Source: Actinoplanes siamensis | Lineage (GTDB): Bacteria > Actinomycetota > Actinomycetes > Mycobacteriales > Micromonosporaceae | DNA length: 64,000 nt | Assembly: GCF_016862395.1 (NCBI RefSeq) | Contig: NZ_BOMW01000008.1 | Location: 62,001-126,000, forward strand | Reading direction: 5' to 3' | Shown: piece by piece, positions 45,489-53,105 of the stretch | Numbering within the stretch: the stretch's first letter is position 1 | How the letters are laid out: the number at the start of each line of letters is the position of its first letter | Translations under genes and position numbers: made by a program | Notes under the pieces: generated by a model | The model's database searches: none | The model's input: the letters and a program-made list of their open reading frames with translations, nothing else | What the model was told of the DNA's origin: nothing

Positions 45489-46498
45489 TTGACGACTCGC
45501 ACGAGGTAGAGGAAGAGGGGACCGCCGAGCACCGCGGTGACCACGCCGACCTGCAGCTCGCCGGGGCTGCCCAGGACCCGGCCGAGCACGTCGGCGCCGA
45601 CCAGCAGCACCGGCGAGAGCACCGCCGTGTAGGGCAGCATCCAGCGCAGGTCGGGCCCGGTGAACGGGCGGACCAGGTGCGGGATGAGCAGGCCGACGAA
45701 GATGATCGGGCCGCACGCCGCGGTGGCCGCGCCGCAGAGCAGGGTGACCGCGACGATCACCAGGACCCGGATGACGCCGGGCCGGGCGCCGAGGGCGCGG
45801 GCCGCGTCGTCGCCGAGAGCCAGCGCGTTCAGCGGGCGGGCCGTGGCCAGCGCGAGCAGCAGGCCGGCCAGGATGAACGGCAGCACCCGGTGGATCGTCG
45901 GGAAGTCCGCGCTGGCCAGTGAGCCGACCGTCCAGAACCGCATCGCCTCGACCGACTCGGTGTGGGCGAGCAGGACCGCGCTCACGTACGAGTAGAGGGT
46001 GGCGTTCAGCGCCGCGCCGGCCAGCGCCAGCCGGGCCGGAGTGGCCGCGCGCCCGCCGCCCACCGCGTACACCAGCGCGGTGACGATCGCGGCGCCGATC
46101 AGAGCGAACCAGACGTATCCGGAGAAGGTCGCGATGCCCAGGAAGGCGGCGGCCGTGGCGACCGCTGCCGAGGCGCCGGCGTTGATGCCGAGCAGGCCCG
46201 GGTCGGCGAGCGGGTTGCGGGTCAGCGCCTGCATGATCGCGCCGGCCAGGCCCAGGGCGAGGCCGACGAGCAGGCCCAGCAACGTCCGGGGCAGCCGCAT
46301 CTCGTGAACGATCCGGTAGTACGGCGAACCGGAGTCGACCAGGCCGGACCAGACCTCGCCGGGGGCGAGAAAACGCGCGCCGAACCCGATGCCGAGCACC
46401 AGCACGACGGCGAGCACCGCGAGCGCGGCCAGCAGCCCGGCCGCGAGCCTCCCCTGGCTGCGGACCCGCTGTTCAGAACGGGTGTCGATGGTGGACAG
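45485..46498 (-). CDS. Iron-siderophore ABC permease (FecC/FepD-like), CTG start likely
   Basis: First permease of the importer. The FecCD core LGLAGAIMQALTRNPLADPGLLGINAGAS and the coupling segment CGPIIFVGLLIPHLVRPF are present. The first ordinary in-frame start, GTG 46417, would cut the first membrane helix in half. The frame is open upstream, and CTG 46498 with GGGAG seven bases before it gives LSTIDTRSEQRVRSQGRLAAGL then the full helix, 337 residues. I therefore place the start at 46498. The promoter is in the divergent spacer with the iron box. Confidence 0.85.
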   Translation of the reverse strand: MSTIDTRSEQRVRSQGRLAAGLLAALAVLAVVLVLGIGFGARFLAPGEVWSGLVDSGSPYYRIVHEMRLPRTLLGLLVGLALGLAGAIMQALTRNPLADPGLLGINAGASAAVATAAAFLGIATFSGYVWFALIGAAIVTALVYAVGGGRAATPARLALAGAALNATLYSYVSAVLLAHTESVEAMRFWTVGSLASADFPTIHRVLPFILAGLLLALATARPLNALALGDDAARALGARPGVIRVLVIVAVTLLCGAATAACGPIIFVGLLIPHLVRPFTGPDLRWMLPYTAVLSPVLLVGADVLGRVLGSPGELQVGVVTAVLGGPLFLYLVRVVK

Positions 46499-46550
46499 TG
46501 GTGGGCTCCCGTTCGCTTCCGGCGGATCCTGTTGACGCGCTTTCGGCTCG

Positions 46551-46569
46551 TTAGGTTAGCCTAACCATT
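46551..46569. promoter_or_regulatory. DtxR/IdeR/DmdR-type iron box
   Basis: TTAGGTTAGCCTAACCATT matches the 19-base iron-box consensus (TTAGGTTAGGCTAACCTAA) closely, the first 8 bases exactly and the second arm CTAACC. It lies between the divergent permease gene (start 46498) and the binding-protein gene (start 46615). Iron-loaded DtxR-family repressor should shut both transcripts. Confidence 0.88.
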
Positions 46570-46614
46570 CATCCGGTCGAGCGACCGGCCTGTTGTTCTG
46601 CGAAAGATGTGAAC

Positions 46615-47646
46615 ATGTCACTTTCCTCCTTTCCCCTGTCCCGTCGTGGCCTGCTGACGGCCGGCGGGGCCGTCGCCGCCGGCGCGGTGCTGAGCGCATG
46701 TGGCAGCAAGGATGACGACACGTCCTCGCCGGCTTCCTCGGCCGCCGCCTCCGGCCCGTGGTCCTTCACCGACGACGTGCCCAAGGAGTTGACGGCGGAC
46801 CGGACGCCGTCCAAGATCGTCGCTTTCACCGGAACCGCTGCCGCGCTGGCCGACCTGGGGCTGCAGGACAAGATCGTCGGTGTCTTCGGCGAGACCAAGA
46901 AGTCCGACGGCACCGCCGAGGAGCAGGCCGGCTCGCTGGACATCGGCAAGGTCCAGATCATCGGCAACGCGTGGGGTGAGTTCTCCGTCGAGAAGTACGC
47001 CGCGCTCACCCCGGACGTGCTGATCACGCACATGTTCGACCCGGGCGCGTACTGGTACGTCCCGGACGAGTCGAAGGACAAGATCCTCGCGGTGGCTCCG
47101 GCGGCCGCGATCTCCGTCGGCCGCGTCCCGCTGACCAAGCCGATCGAGCGCTACGCCGAGCTGGCCAAGTCCCTCGGCGCCGACCTGACCGCGCCGAAGG
47201 TCGCCGAGGCCAAGGCCCGCTTCGAGAAGGCCGCCGCCGACCTGACCGCCGCCGCCAAGGCGTCCGGCGGCGTCAAGGTGCTGTTCGGCTCCGGTAGCCC
47301 GGACATCTTCTACGTCTCCAGCGCCGCGGTCAGCTCCGACCTGATGTACTTCAAGGAGCTCGGCGTCGACCTGATCCTCCCCGAGGTCAAGGGCCAGGAC
47401 TACTACGAGTCCCTGAGCTGGGAGAACGCCGACAAGTACAAGGCCGACATCATTTTCCTGGACTCCCGCACCGGCACCCTGCAGCCCAAGGACCTGGTGT
47501 CCAAGCCGGCCTGGAACGCGCTGCCCGCCGTCAAGGCCAACCAGGTGTTCCCGTGGCAGGCCGTCCCGATCTACTCGTGGAACGGCGCCGCCCCGCTGCT
47601 GGAGGCCCTGACCGCCGCGATCAAGAAGTCCAAGAAGGTCGCCTGA
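46615..47646 (+). CDS. Iron-siderophore-binding lipoprotein, Tat signal
   Basis: Extracytoplasmic binding protein (343 residues) delivering ferric siderophore to the divergent permeases. The signal peptide has a twin-arginine motif (LSRRGLLTAGG) and a lipobox (VLSACGS), so it is probably exported folded by TatAC and then lipidated. The mature domain is of the FepB/FhuD type (TPSKIVAFTGTAAALADLGLQDKIVGVFG, KYAALTPDVLITHMFDPG). ATG 46615 is preferred over GTG 46609. It follows the iron box directly. Confidence 0.94.
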   Translation: MSLSSFPLSRRGLLTAGGAVAAGAVLSACGSKDDDTSSPASSAAASGPWSFTDDVPKELTADRTPSKIVAFTGTAAALADLGLQDKIVGVFGETKKSDGTAEEQAGSLDIGKVQIIGNAWGEFSVEKYAALTPDVLITHMFDPGAYWYVPDESKDKILAVAPAAAISVGRVPLTKPIERYAELAKSLGADLTAPKVAEAKARFEKAAADLTAAAKASGGVKVLFGSGSPDIFYVSSAAVSSDLMYFKELGVDLILPEVKGQDYYESLSWENADKYKADIIFLDSRTGTLQPKDLVSKPAWNALPAVKANQVFPWQAVPIYSWNGAAPLLEALTAAIKKSKKVA

Positions 47647-48754
47647 CCTGCGCCCCGCCGCCGGTGCCCGGCACCGGCGGCGGGACCGCGGCGTCCTGTC
47701 CGGCGCGGGTCACCACCTCGCCGGACCAGCGCAGCGCCCCGCGGTCGGCCAGATAACGCACGTGCGCCATGGTCTCGGCGATCGCGCCGACCCGCATCGC
47801 ACCGATCTGCGCCCACGGCCGTGACCAGGTCAGGCCAGCGGCCAGCTGCCAGATCGTGGGCGCCCCCAGCTTGTCCACGACCGCCACGACCTCCTCGCAC
47901 CGCTGGTCGTGATGCGCCCGCAACTGCCGGGCGCGCGCCGCGATGCCCCGGAACCGGTACTCGTGCGCGGGCAGCGCCTCCAGTTCGTCGTACCCCGCCA
48001 CCTTCGTCAGCGATTCCAGGAACGCCTCGAGCGGCGACGAGCCGGGCCGCTGCAGGCCGATGTTGGGACTGATCCGCGGCAGCAGGTGATCGCCGGTGAG
48101 CAGCACCCCGGCGTCCGCCTCGACCAGGCAGATGTGCCCGGGGGTATGCCCCGGGGTCCACACCGTGGTCAGTCTGCGCCCCTTGACCGGCACCGGGTCG
48201 CCGTCCTCGAGCAGCACGTCCGGCTTGGCCGGTGCGGAGAGCCGGTGCTGCCCGATCGTCCCGGCCAGCACCGCGATCTCGTCCTCCGGCACCTGGTGCG
48301 CCCGCAGCCACTCGGCGGGCGAGCCGCCGGGCGTCAGCGCGTCCCGCTCGGCCGGGTGCATGGCCACCCAGGCGCCCCGGTCCTGGAGCCGCTTGGAGAG
48401 CCCGTGATGGTCCGAGTGCACGTGCGTGACCACCACACCGGCCACGTCGTCAGCGGTCGCCCCGGCCGCGGCCAGCCCGTCCCGCAGTGCCGCCCAGCCC
48501 TCGTCGCTGTCCCAGCCCGGGTCCACGACCACCACCCCGTCGTCGCCCGGGATCAGGTAACAGATGGTGTATCGCAGCGGATTGTCCGGGATCGGCACCG
48601 GCACCGACCAGATCCCACAGGTCAGCCGGCCCGCCGCCGGCAGCGTCCAGGCGCCGTCGGTCAGCCGCTCCACCGGGGGCAGGACGCGCGCCCGCCAGGC
48701 CTCGTGCTGCGCGACACCGGTCACGACGATCCCGGCTGCCATCCCGTACCCCAC
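47621..48754 (-). CDS. MBL-fold hydrolase
   Basis: Metallo-beta-lactamase-fold protein of 377 residues. The zinc motif is VTHVHSDHHGLSKRL (HxHxDH), with further ligands in WTPGHTPGHICLV, LLTGDHLL and LPAHEYRFRG. The C-terminal 100 residues add a winged-helix-like part (KLGAPTIWQLAAGLTWSRPW), as in glyoxalase II/LACTB2-type proteins. The start could be ATG 48754 or 48742. The 3' end overlaps the binding-protein gene end by 26 bases on the other strand. Confidence 0.9.
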   Translation of the reverse strand: MGYGMAAGIVVTGVAQHEAWRARVLPPVERLTDGAWTLPAAGRLTCGIWSVPVPIPDNPLRYTICYLIPGDDGVVVVDPGWDSDEGWAALRDGLAAAGATADDVAGVVVTHVHSDHHGLSKRLQDRGAWVAMHPAERDALTPGGSPAEWLRAHQVPEDEIAVLAGTIGQHRLSAPAKPDVLLEDGDPVPVKGRRLTTVWTPGHTPGHICLVEADAGVLLTGDHLLPRISPNIGLQRPGSSPLEAFLESLTKVAGYDELEALPAHEYRFRGIAARARQLRAHHDQRCEEVVAVVDKLGAPTIWQLAAGLTWSRPWAQIGAMRVGAIAETMAHVRYLADRGALRWSGEVVTRAGQDAAVPPPVPGTGGGAQVRRPSWTS

Positions 48755-48949
48755 TTCCTAGACGGACCCGGTCCAGGAATACGACCCTAAACCGATCGGT
48801 ACGGGAACGGCGACGCCGGCCCCGCGGCCACTCGGTCGCACCGCCGTGCCGCTGACGGCCGGTCCCTTCCGCGGCACAGCGCCGAGCGCTGTCGCGGCGT
48901 CCTTCAACGGCAAGGGCCGCGCGCTGCCGCCAGCGGCCCCCGGCCGGGC

Positions 48950-49043
48950 GCGGGGCACGCGCCGCCCTCGAACCCCGCGGGGCACGCGCCGCCGCCGAAC
49001 CGCGCGGCACGCGCCGCCCCCGAACCGCGGGGCACGCGCCGCC
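48950..49043. repeat. Four tandem units of about 25-27 bases, very G+C-rich
   Basis: GCGGGGCACGCGCCGCC-type units start at 48950, 48977, 49002 and 49027, each followed by a short CTCGAACC/GCCGAACC/CCCGAACC joint. They lie in the 391-base space 48755-49145, where I see no gene; minus-frame translations are only Arg/Ala/Gly-rich repeats. Confidence 0.8.
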
Positions 49044-49145
49044 ATCACGCCCAGGCGGAAGCGGGAGTCGCGCCGCGGCCCGGAGTGGCGGCGGCGCCGC
49101 GGGCACGACCGGCGGGGACGGCCGATCAGGGCGTACCGCGGAAAA

Positions 49146-49778
49146 TCAAGCGGCGCCGGTGTAGGCGGCGAACGTCGCGGCGGACCGCCTCCGCGCGTCC
49201 TGCGGGGCGGTCCCGGAGGCGATGTCCGCCTCGGCCCACGCGTCGCTGCTCAGCCGCAGGAAGCGCTTGCCCTCCTCGGAGCCCAGCCAGGCCATGATCG
49301 CCTCGGGGTCGCGCGGCGCGTCCGGTGCGGCGAGGTGCATGGCCAGCCCGAGCAGCCCGGAGTCCCAGCCCAAGCCGACCGCGCCGGGTCCGAACTGGTC
49401 CCAGCGGTCGTCGACGTGCGCGGTGTGCTCCAGAGTGAACCGGGTGCGCTCCTCGCCCTCCGGGGTGAGGCGGACCTCGATCCAGCTGATGCCGCCGCCG
49501 AACTCCCAGGTGGCGGCGAACGAGCGCGGCTTGTCGCAGCTGGTGATCGTGCCGCCGGCGTTGCCCTCGAACTGGTACTTCCCGCCCTCGCGCAGCTCCC
49601 CGGAGACCGGCAGGAACCAGCGCTCGATGCGCTCCGCGGTGGTCACCACGTCCCACAGATCGTCCAGGTCGGTGTCGTAGACCTGGCTGATCGTCAGAAC
49701 CCGGGCCTCGCCGGCCTCCAGGGTCCGGTCGCCCAGCGTGCGGCGAACGCTGCTGATCTGCTCGGTCACGTCGATCAT
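49146..49778 (-). CDS. SRPBCC (AHSA1-like) domain protein
   Basis: A 210-residue START/Bet v1-fold protein, coupled to the ArsR gene by an ATGA overlap. The AHSA1 pattern is visible: VLTISQVYDTDLDDLWDVVTTAERIERWFLPVSGELREGGKYQFEGNAGGTI and ATWEFGGGISWIEVRLTPEGEERTRFTLEHTA. ArsR-SRPBCC pairs are widespread in actinobacteria; the partner usually binds a small hydrophobic ligand or has an unknown detoxifying role. The last 60 residues form a helical addition. Confidence 0.9.
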   Translation of the reverse strand: MIDVTEQISSVRRTLGDRTLEAGEARVLTISQVYDTDLDDLWDVVTTAERIERWFLPVSGELREGGKYQFEGNAGGTITSCDKPRSFAATWEFGGGISWIEVRLTPEGEERTRFTLEHTAHVDDRWDQFGPGAVGLGWDSGLLGLAMHLAAPDAPRDPEAIMAWLGSEEGKRFLRLSSDAWAEADIASGTAPQDARRRSAATFAAYTGAA

Positions 49779-50134
49779 CGGGTCTCCTCCAAGCTGTCGG
49801 AAGCGGCCAGCCGCCGCTGTCGTTTTCCGCGGGCGACCTCGGTGGCCATCGCGGCGAGGCGCGGCGTCCAGAACCGCCGGAACCGGCTCAGCCACTCGTC
49901 CGCCTGGCGCAGCGCGGTGTCGTCGACCGCGTAGAGCCGCCGCGCGCCGTCCGGCCGGACGGTGGCGAAGCCGTTGTCCCGCAGCACCTTCAGGTGCTGC
50001 GAGACGGCCGGCTGGGAGATGCCGAACTCGGCGCGGATCACCGCGGTCACCGCGCCGGAGGTCTGCTCGCCGTCGGCGAGCAGCTCCAGGATGCGGCGCC
50101 GGACCGGATCGCCGAGCACGTCGAACGCATGCAC
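49775..50134 (-). CDS. ArsR-family transcriptional regulator
   Basis: Winged-helix repressor of 119 residues with DPVRRRILELLADGEQTSGAVTAVI and the recognition helix ISQPAVSQHLKVLRDNGF. No metal-binding ELCVCDL motif is present, so control by metal is unlikely; ArsR proteins paired with SRPBCC genes commonly lack it. First gene of a two-gene operon with the SRPBCC gene, preceded by an A+T-rich palindrome. Confidence 0.92.
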   Translation of the reverse strand: MHAFDVLGDPVRRRILELLADGEQTSGAVTAVIRAEFGISQPAVSQHLKVLRDNGFATVRPDGARRLYAVDDTALRQADEWLSRFRRFWTPRLAAMATEVARGKRQRRLAASDSLEETR

Positions 50135-50156
50135 GCGGGCACCCTATCAGACGAGA

Positions 50157-50166
50157 CTTATATAAG
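50157..50166. promoter_or_regulatory. Palindrome CTTATATAAG before arsR
   Basis: A perfect 10-base dyad in A+T-rich sequence lies 23 bases before the ArsR start. ArsR-family sites often have this kind of TATA-centred dyad overlapping the promoter, so autoregulation is likely. Confidence 0.5.
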
Positions 50167-50197
50167 AAGCACCTTAGAGCCCGGAGCCGGAAAGCGG

Positions 50198-50235
50198 GGA
50201 AGCGGGCCGGGGGAGTAGGGTCCCGGCCCGCTTCC
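50198..50235. terminator. Strong hairpin, possible terminator
   Basis: GGAAGCGGGCCGGG (50198-50211) pairs perfectly with CCCGGCCCGCTTCC (50222-50235) around a 10-base loop. It lies 29 bases after the stop of the small secreted protein gene on the minus strand, so it probably ends that transcript and insulates the arsR promoter. No U-run follows, as is usual in high-G+C genomes. Confidence 0.75.
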
Positions 50236-50263
50236 GCTCCTGGCCCGCGCAGGGGAGGGCGGG

Positions 50264-50440
50264 TCAGAAGTCGTCGGCCGTCCGGATCCGGGAGCGGATC
50301 AACTGGCCGGAGGCGGTCAGCGTGCTCGCCCCGGAGAAGGAGGCGGCCTCCGCGCTGGCCGGCAGCGCGAAGAACGCCACGGCCGAGGCGGTGGCCACGG
50401 CGAACGCCGAGGCCGGAATGACTTTCAAGCTACGCTTCAA
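50264..50440 (-). CDS. 58-residue secreted protein under a CebR-type operator
   Basis: A short gene with TTG start at 50440 and AAGGTG about 12 bases upstream. All 58 codons fit the local G/C-ending usage. The product has a clear signal peptide (KRSLKVIPASAFAVATASAVAFFALPASA, cleavage after ASA) and a mature part of only 28 residues, EAASFSGASTLTASGQLIRS then RIRTADDF. A perfect CebR/CelR box lies 26 bases upstream and a strong hairpin follows. No known family. It may be a secreted peptide or the residue of a longer exoenzyme gene. Confidence 0.65.
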   Translation of the reverse strand: MKRSLKVIPASAFAVATASAVAFFALPASAEAASFSGASTLTASGQLIRSRIRTADDF

Positions 50441-50465
50441 CGCTGCGTCACCTTAGGGGAGGGAA

Positions 50466-50485
50466 ATTTGGGAGCGCTCCCAAAT
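50466..50485. promoter_or_regulatory. Perfect CebR/CelR-type operator
   Basis: ATTTGGGAGCGCTCCCAAAT is a perfect 20-base palindrome. Its core, TGGGAGCGCTCCCA (50469-50482), is identical to the operator of the LacI-family cellobiose-responsive regulators CebR (Streptomyces) and CelR (Thermobifida), which control cellulase and cello-oligosaccharide uptake genes. It sits in promoter position for the 58-residue secreted protein on the minus strand. Confidence 0.85.
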
Positions 50486-50537
50486 CTGGGTGACGACTGT
50501 AACCCGCCTCTGGATACGTGTAAAGATCGCCCCGGGA

Positions 50538-50984
50538 TCAATCGCATCGCCACGGCCGGCGCGGCCGCGGCTGATGCGACGAGGGCGGAACGGCGGTGGC
50601 CGCGGCGGCCAGCGCCGCCGCGGCCACCTTGGCGTCCTTCAGGTCGGCCGGGTCACGGGTCACCTGGTGGCGCAGCAGCAGCGACTGCCACTGCCGCCGC
50701 CAGGCGCGCACGGCCAGTTCGGTGCCGGGGTCGGCGACCAGGACCATGCAGCCGGCCGCGTCCACCAGCGCGTCCCAGTCGCCGACGTCGCCGGACCGCT
50801 CGGCCCGCTCCTGCAGCAGGTCGAAGAGAACTCCCCATCCGATGACGAGATCGGGGTGGCCCGCCGGGGCCCCGTGCAACAGCCGGTAGATCTCGTCAAT
50901 GGCGTGCTCGAGGCCGCGGGGGTGCTCCGCGTCCACCGTGAACGCCACGACGAGGGCCGTGTGGATGAACTCCTCGCCGTCCAT
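50538..50984 (-). CDS. Hypothetical helical protein
   Basis: A 148-residue protein, mainly helical (FIHTALVVAFTVDAEHPRGLEHAIDEIYRLLHGAP, GDWDALVDAAGCMVLVADPGTELAVRAWRRQWQSLLLRHQ), resembling part of a tetratricopeptide-like array of the kind found in actinobacterial CHAT- or AAA-linked proteins. No catalytic motif, signal peptide or membrane span. No operon partner; the CebR box is 53 bases beyond its end and reads the other way. Function unknown. Confidence 0.7.
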   Translation of the reverse strand: MDGEEFIHTALVVAFTVDAEHPRGLEHAIDEIYRLLHGAPAGHPDLVIGWGVLFDLLQERAERSGDVGDWDALVDAAGCMVLVADPGTELAVRAWRRQWQSLLLRHQVTRDPADLKDAKVAAAALAAAATAVPPSSHQPRPRRPWRCD

Positions 50985-51025
50985 ACACCAAACGGTAGAC
51001 GTGGATACGCGCGGGTCAAGCCCTA

Positions 51026-51240
51026 TGTAGATTTATTCCGGGGCAACCGGCGCCACCGCCGGCGTGGGGATGACTGCGCGGCGTTCAGGCAGTCCCGGCC
51101 GAAGAGGACAGGGATCTGTCCGGACCGGATGGTGGCGCCGGTCGGGTCGGCCGGGGAGAGGTCGCCGGCCCTCTGCAACTGCCCGAAGAAGTCGACGCCC
51201 TCGACGGCGCCGCCCTGGGCGACCGGGCCCCGCCATCGAC
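51026..51240 (-). pseudogene. Coding-like fragment without start
   Basis: In the 301-base space between the hypothetical gene and the GNAT gene, one minus frame ending TAG near 51026 reads GGAVEGVDFFGQLQRAGDLS then PADPTGATIRSGQIPVLFG with G/C-ending codons. It has no start or Shine-Dalgarno and no family I recognise. It may be the tail of a lost gene; I call it with low confidence. Confidence 0.3.
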
Positions 51241-51285
51241 AGGGGTCGGTCTTTCTCTCCCGGCGGCTGCGGCAGAATGGGAAAG

Positions 51286-51819
51286 ATGAGTGACGGTACA
51301 GAGTGGACGGACATCAGGTCCGGCGACGCGGACGACGTCCCGGCCGTGATGGCGCTGCTCGACGGTGCGGTGCGCTGGCTCACCGCGCGGGGCCGCCCCG
51401 GCCAGTGGGGCACCGAGCCGCTCTCCGGGAGCCGTCGGCTCACCACGCTCATCGCCGGGATCGCCGCCGCCGGCGATCTCCACCTCGCGGTCCGCGGCGG
51501 CGTCGTGGTGGGCGCCCTCGGCATCGGGAAACCCCCGGCCCACGTGTCGCCGGCGCCCGAGCCCGAGATCTACATCGTGCTGCTGGTGGCCGACCGGGAC
51601 CACCCCGGCCGGGGCATCGGCCGGCACCTGCTGGCGCACGCCCGCCGGCTCGCCGTCGCCGCCGGCGCCCGCCTGCTCCGCGTCGACTGCTACGCCGGGG
51701 ACGACCAGGCCCTGGTCCGTTACTACGAGAGTCAGGGCTTCACCGCGACCCAGCGGTTCACCGTGCCCCAGGGCGACAAGCGGTGGCCCGCCCAGGTGCT
51801 GGAGCAGCGTCTGGGCTGA
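51286..51819 (+). CDS. GNAT-family N-acetyltransferase
   Basis: Cytoplasmic acetyl-CoA-dependent acetyltransferase, 177 residues. The acetyl-CoA-binding segment DHPGRGIGRHLLAHARRLAVAAGA carries the RGxGxG-like loop, followed by RVDCYAGDDQALVRYYESQGF, the usual late part of the fold. Substrate unknown. ATG 51286 or 51277, in the same frame, could be the start. It stands alone. Confidence 0.88.
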   Translation: MSDGTEWTDIRSGDADDVPAVMALLDGAVRWLTARGRPGQWGTEPLSGSRRLTTLIAGIAAAGDLHLAVRGGVVVGALGIGKPPAHVSPAPEPEIYIVLLVADRDHPGRGIGRHLLAHARRLAVAAGARLLRVDCYAGDDQALVRYYESQGFTATQRFTVPQGDKRWPAQVLEQRLG

Positions 51820-51838
51820 CACCCGGCCGGGCGGGCGG

Positions 51839-51952
51839 TCAGCGCCCCGGCGCGGTGCCGATCGCCAGCAGGTGCGCGCTGGTGGCGGCCAGTTCCGGTT
51901 CGGCGGAGTAGATCCGGGCCAGCTGCAGCGCGCCGGCGAGCCGGCGATTTTA
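51839..51952 (-). pseudogene. C-terminal remnant, unidentified
   Basis: A minus frame bounded by TAA upstream and ending at 51839 reads RRLAGALQLARIYSAEPELA then ATSAHLLAIGTAPGR. It looks like a final helix pair of a helical-repeat or regulator protein. No start codon. Probably a leftover from deletion at this spot. Confidence 0.35.
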
Positions 51953-52035
51953 CCTCGCCGCGGAACGTTGTCGCAGGTCACAGGCGGCGGGACAGGTGGT
52001 CGAGGCGGTCCGGGCCGGGCATATCGTGCTCCGCG

Positions 52036-53085
52036 ATGAAGATCTTCAGGAAGGTGTCGCACCCGATGCCGGCGGCGTTGCGGGCCGGGGTCAGCGTGGC
52101 CGTCCCGTTGCTGGTGGTGCTGGTGGCCGACCGGCCGGAGTGGTCGATGTACGCCGCTTTCGGCGCGTTCACCTCGCTCTACGGGCGGACCCGGTCCGGC
52201 CGCCCCCGGCTGATCATGCAGGCCGGCGCGGCCGCCGCGCTGATCACCGCGGTGCTGCTCGGCGTGCTGGTGGGCTCGCTCGCCGAGCGGAACTGGCCGG
52301 CGGTCGCGGTGGTCGGGCTGGTGGCCGCCGCCGGGACGGCGATCGCCACCGCCGAGCAGTGGCATCCGCCCGGCGCGCTGTTCCTGACATTCGCCTTCGG
52401 GGCGGTGGCCTCGGCACCGCATCACCTCGCCGACGTGCCGGCCGCCGCCGGCGTGGCCTCGGCCAGTGCCGCGTTCTCGCTGCTGGTGGGCAGTCTACGC
52501 GGGAGGCGGCCAGCCGGCGGCCGGACCGGGCGGCCGCCGGTGGAACGGGGTGACGCGGAACCGGGCCGGGTCTGGCACCGGCTGCGCGCGGTGGACGTGC
52601 GCGAGGCGGTCTGGTGCGGCGTGGCCGCCTCGGTCGCCGGGATCGTGGCCACCGGCCTGGGCATCGGCCACCCGTACTGGGCGACCGTCGCCGCGGTGGC
52701 TCCGCTGAGCGTGGCCGGCCGGTCGGCGCGGTTGCTGCGGGCCGGGCACCGGATCGGCGGGACCCTCGTCGGCCTGGTGGCCGCGGCCGGCGTGCTGGCG
52801 CTGGGCCTCGGGCCGTACCCCGCGATCCTGGCCCTCGCTGTGCTGCAGATCGGCGCCGAACTGGTGGTCGGGCGGCACTACGGCCTGGCCATGGTATTCA
52901 TCACGCCGCTGGCGCTGCTGATGAACCAGATGGCCGCGCCGCGGGCGATCAGCGAGCTGCTCTGGGACCGGGGCGTCGAGACCGCTGTCGGAGCCGCGGT
53001 GGCCTGCGCGGTGATCCTGCTCGCGGCGCCGCGGGCCCGGGGGCCGGCCCCTCGCCGGGTGGGCGAGGGGCCGGGCTCGAGGTAG
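52036..53085 (+). CDS. FUSC-family inner-membrane protein
   Basis: Integral membrane protein of 349 residues with two blocks of hydrophobic helices (LRAGVSVAVPLLVVLVADRPEWSMYAAFGAFTSLYG...; AVWCGVAASVAGIVATGLGIGHPYWATVAAVAPL). The repeat of a PYWA/EWSMYAAF-type motif and RLLRAGHRIGGTLVG match the FUSC/aromatic acid exporter-like family, which may export aromatic acids or related compounds. Gene stands alone; ends 20 bases before the convergent M28 peptidase gene. Confidence 0.85.
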   Translation: MKIFRKVSHPMPAALRAGVSVAVPLLVVLVADRPEWSMYAAFGAFTSLYGRTRSGRPRLIMQAGAAAALITAVLLGVLVGSLAERNWPAVAVVGLVAAAGTAIATAEQWHPPGALFLTFAFGAVASAPHHLADVPAAAGVASASAAFSLLVGSLRGRRPAGGRTGRPPVERGDAEPGRVWHRLRAVDVREAVWCGVAASVAGIVATGLGIGHPYWATVAAVAPLSVAGRSARLLRAGHRIGGTLVGLVAAAGVLALGLGPYPAILALAVLQIGAELVVGRHYGLAMVFITPLALLMNQMAAPRAISELLWDRGVETAVGAAVACAVILLAAPRARGPAPRRVGEGPGSR

Positions 53086-53105
53086 GACCGCCGGATCGGA
53101 GGGAA

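Noticed and set aside
48950..49043. CRISPR array
   Set aside because: Units of 25-27 bases are adjacent without unique spacers of regular length, and no cas gene is nearby.
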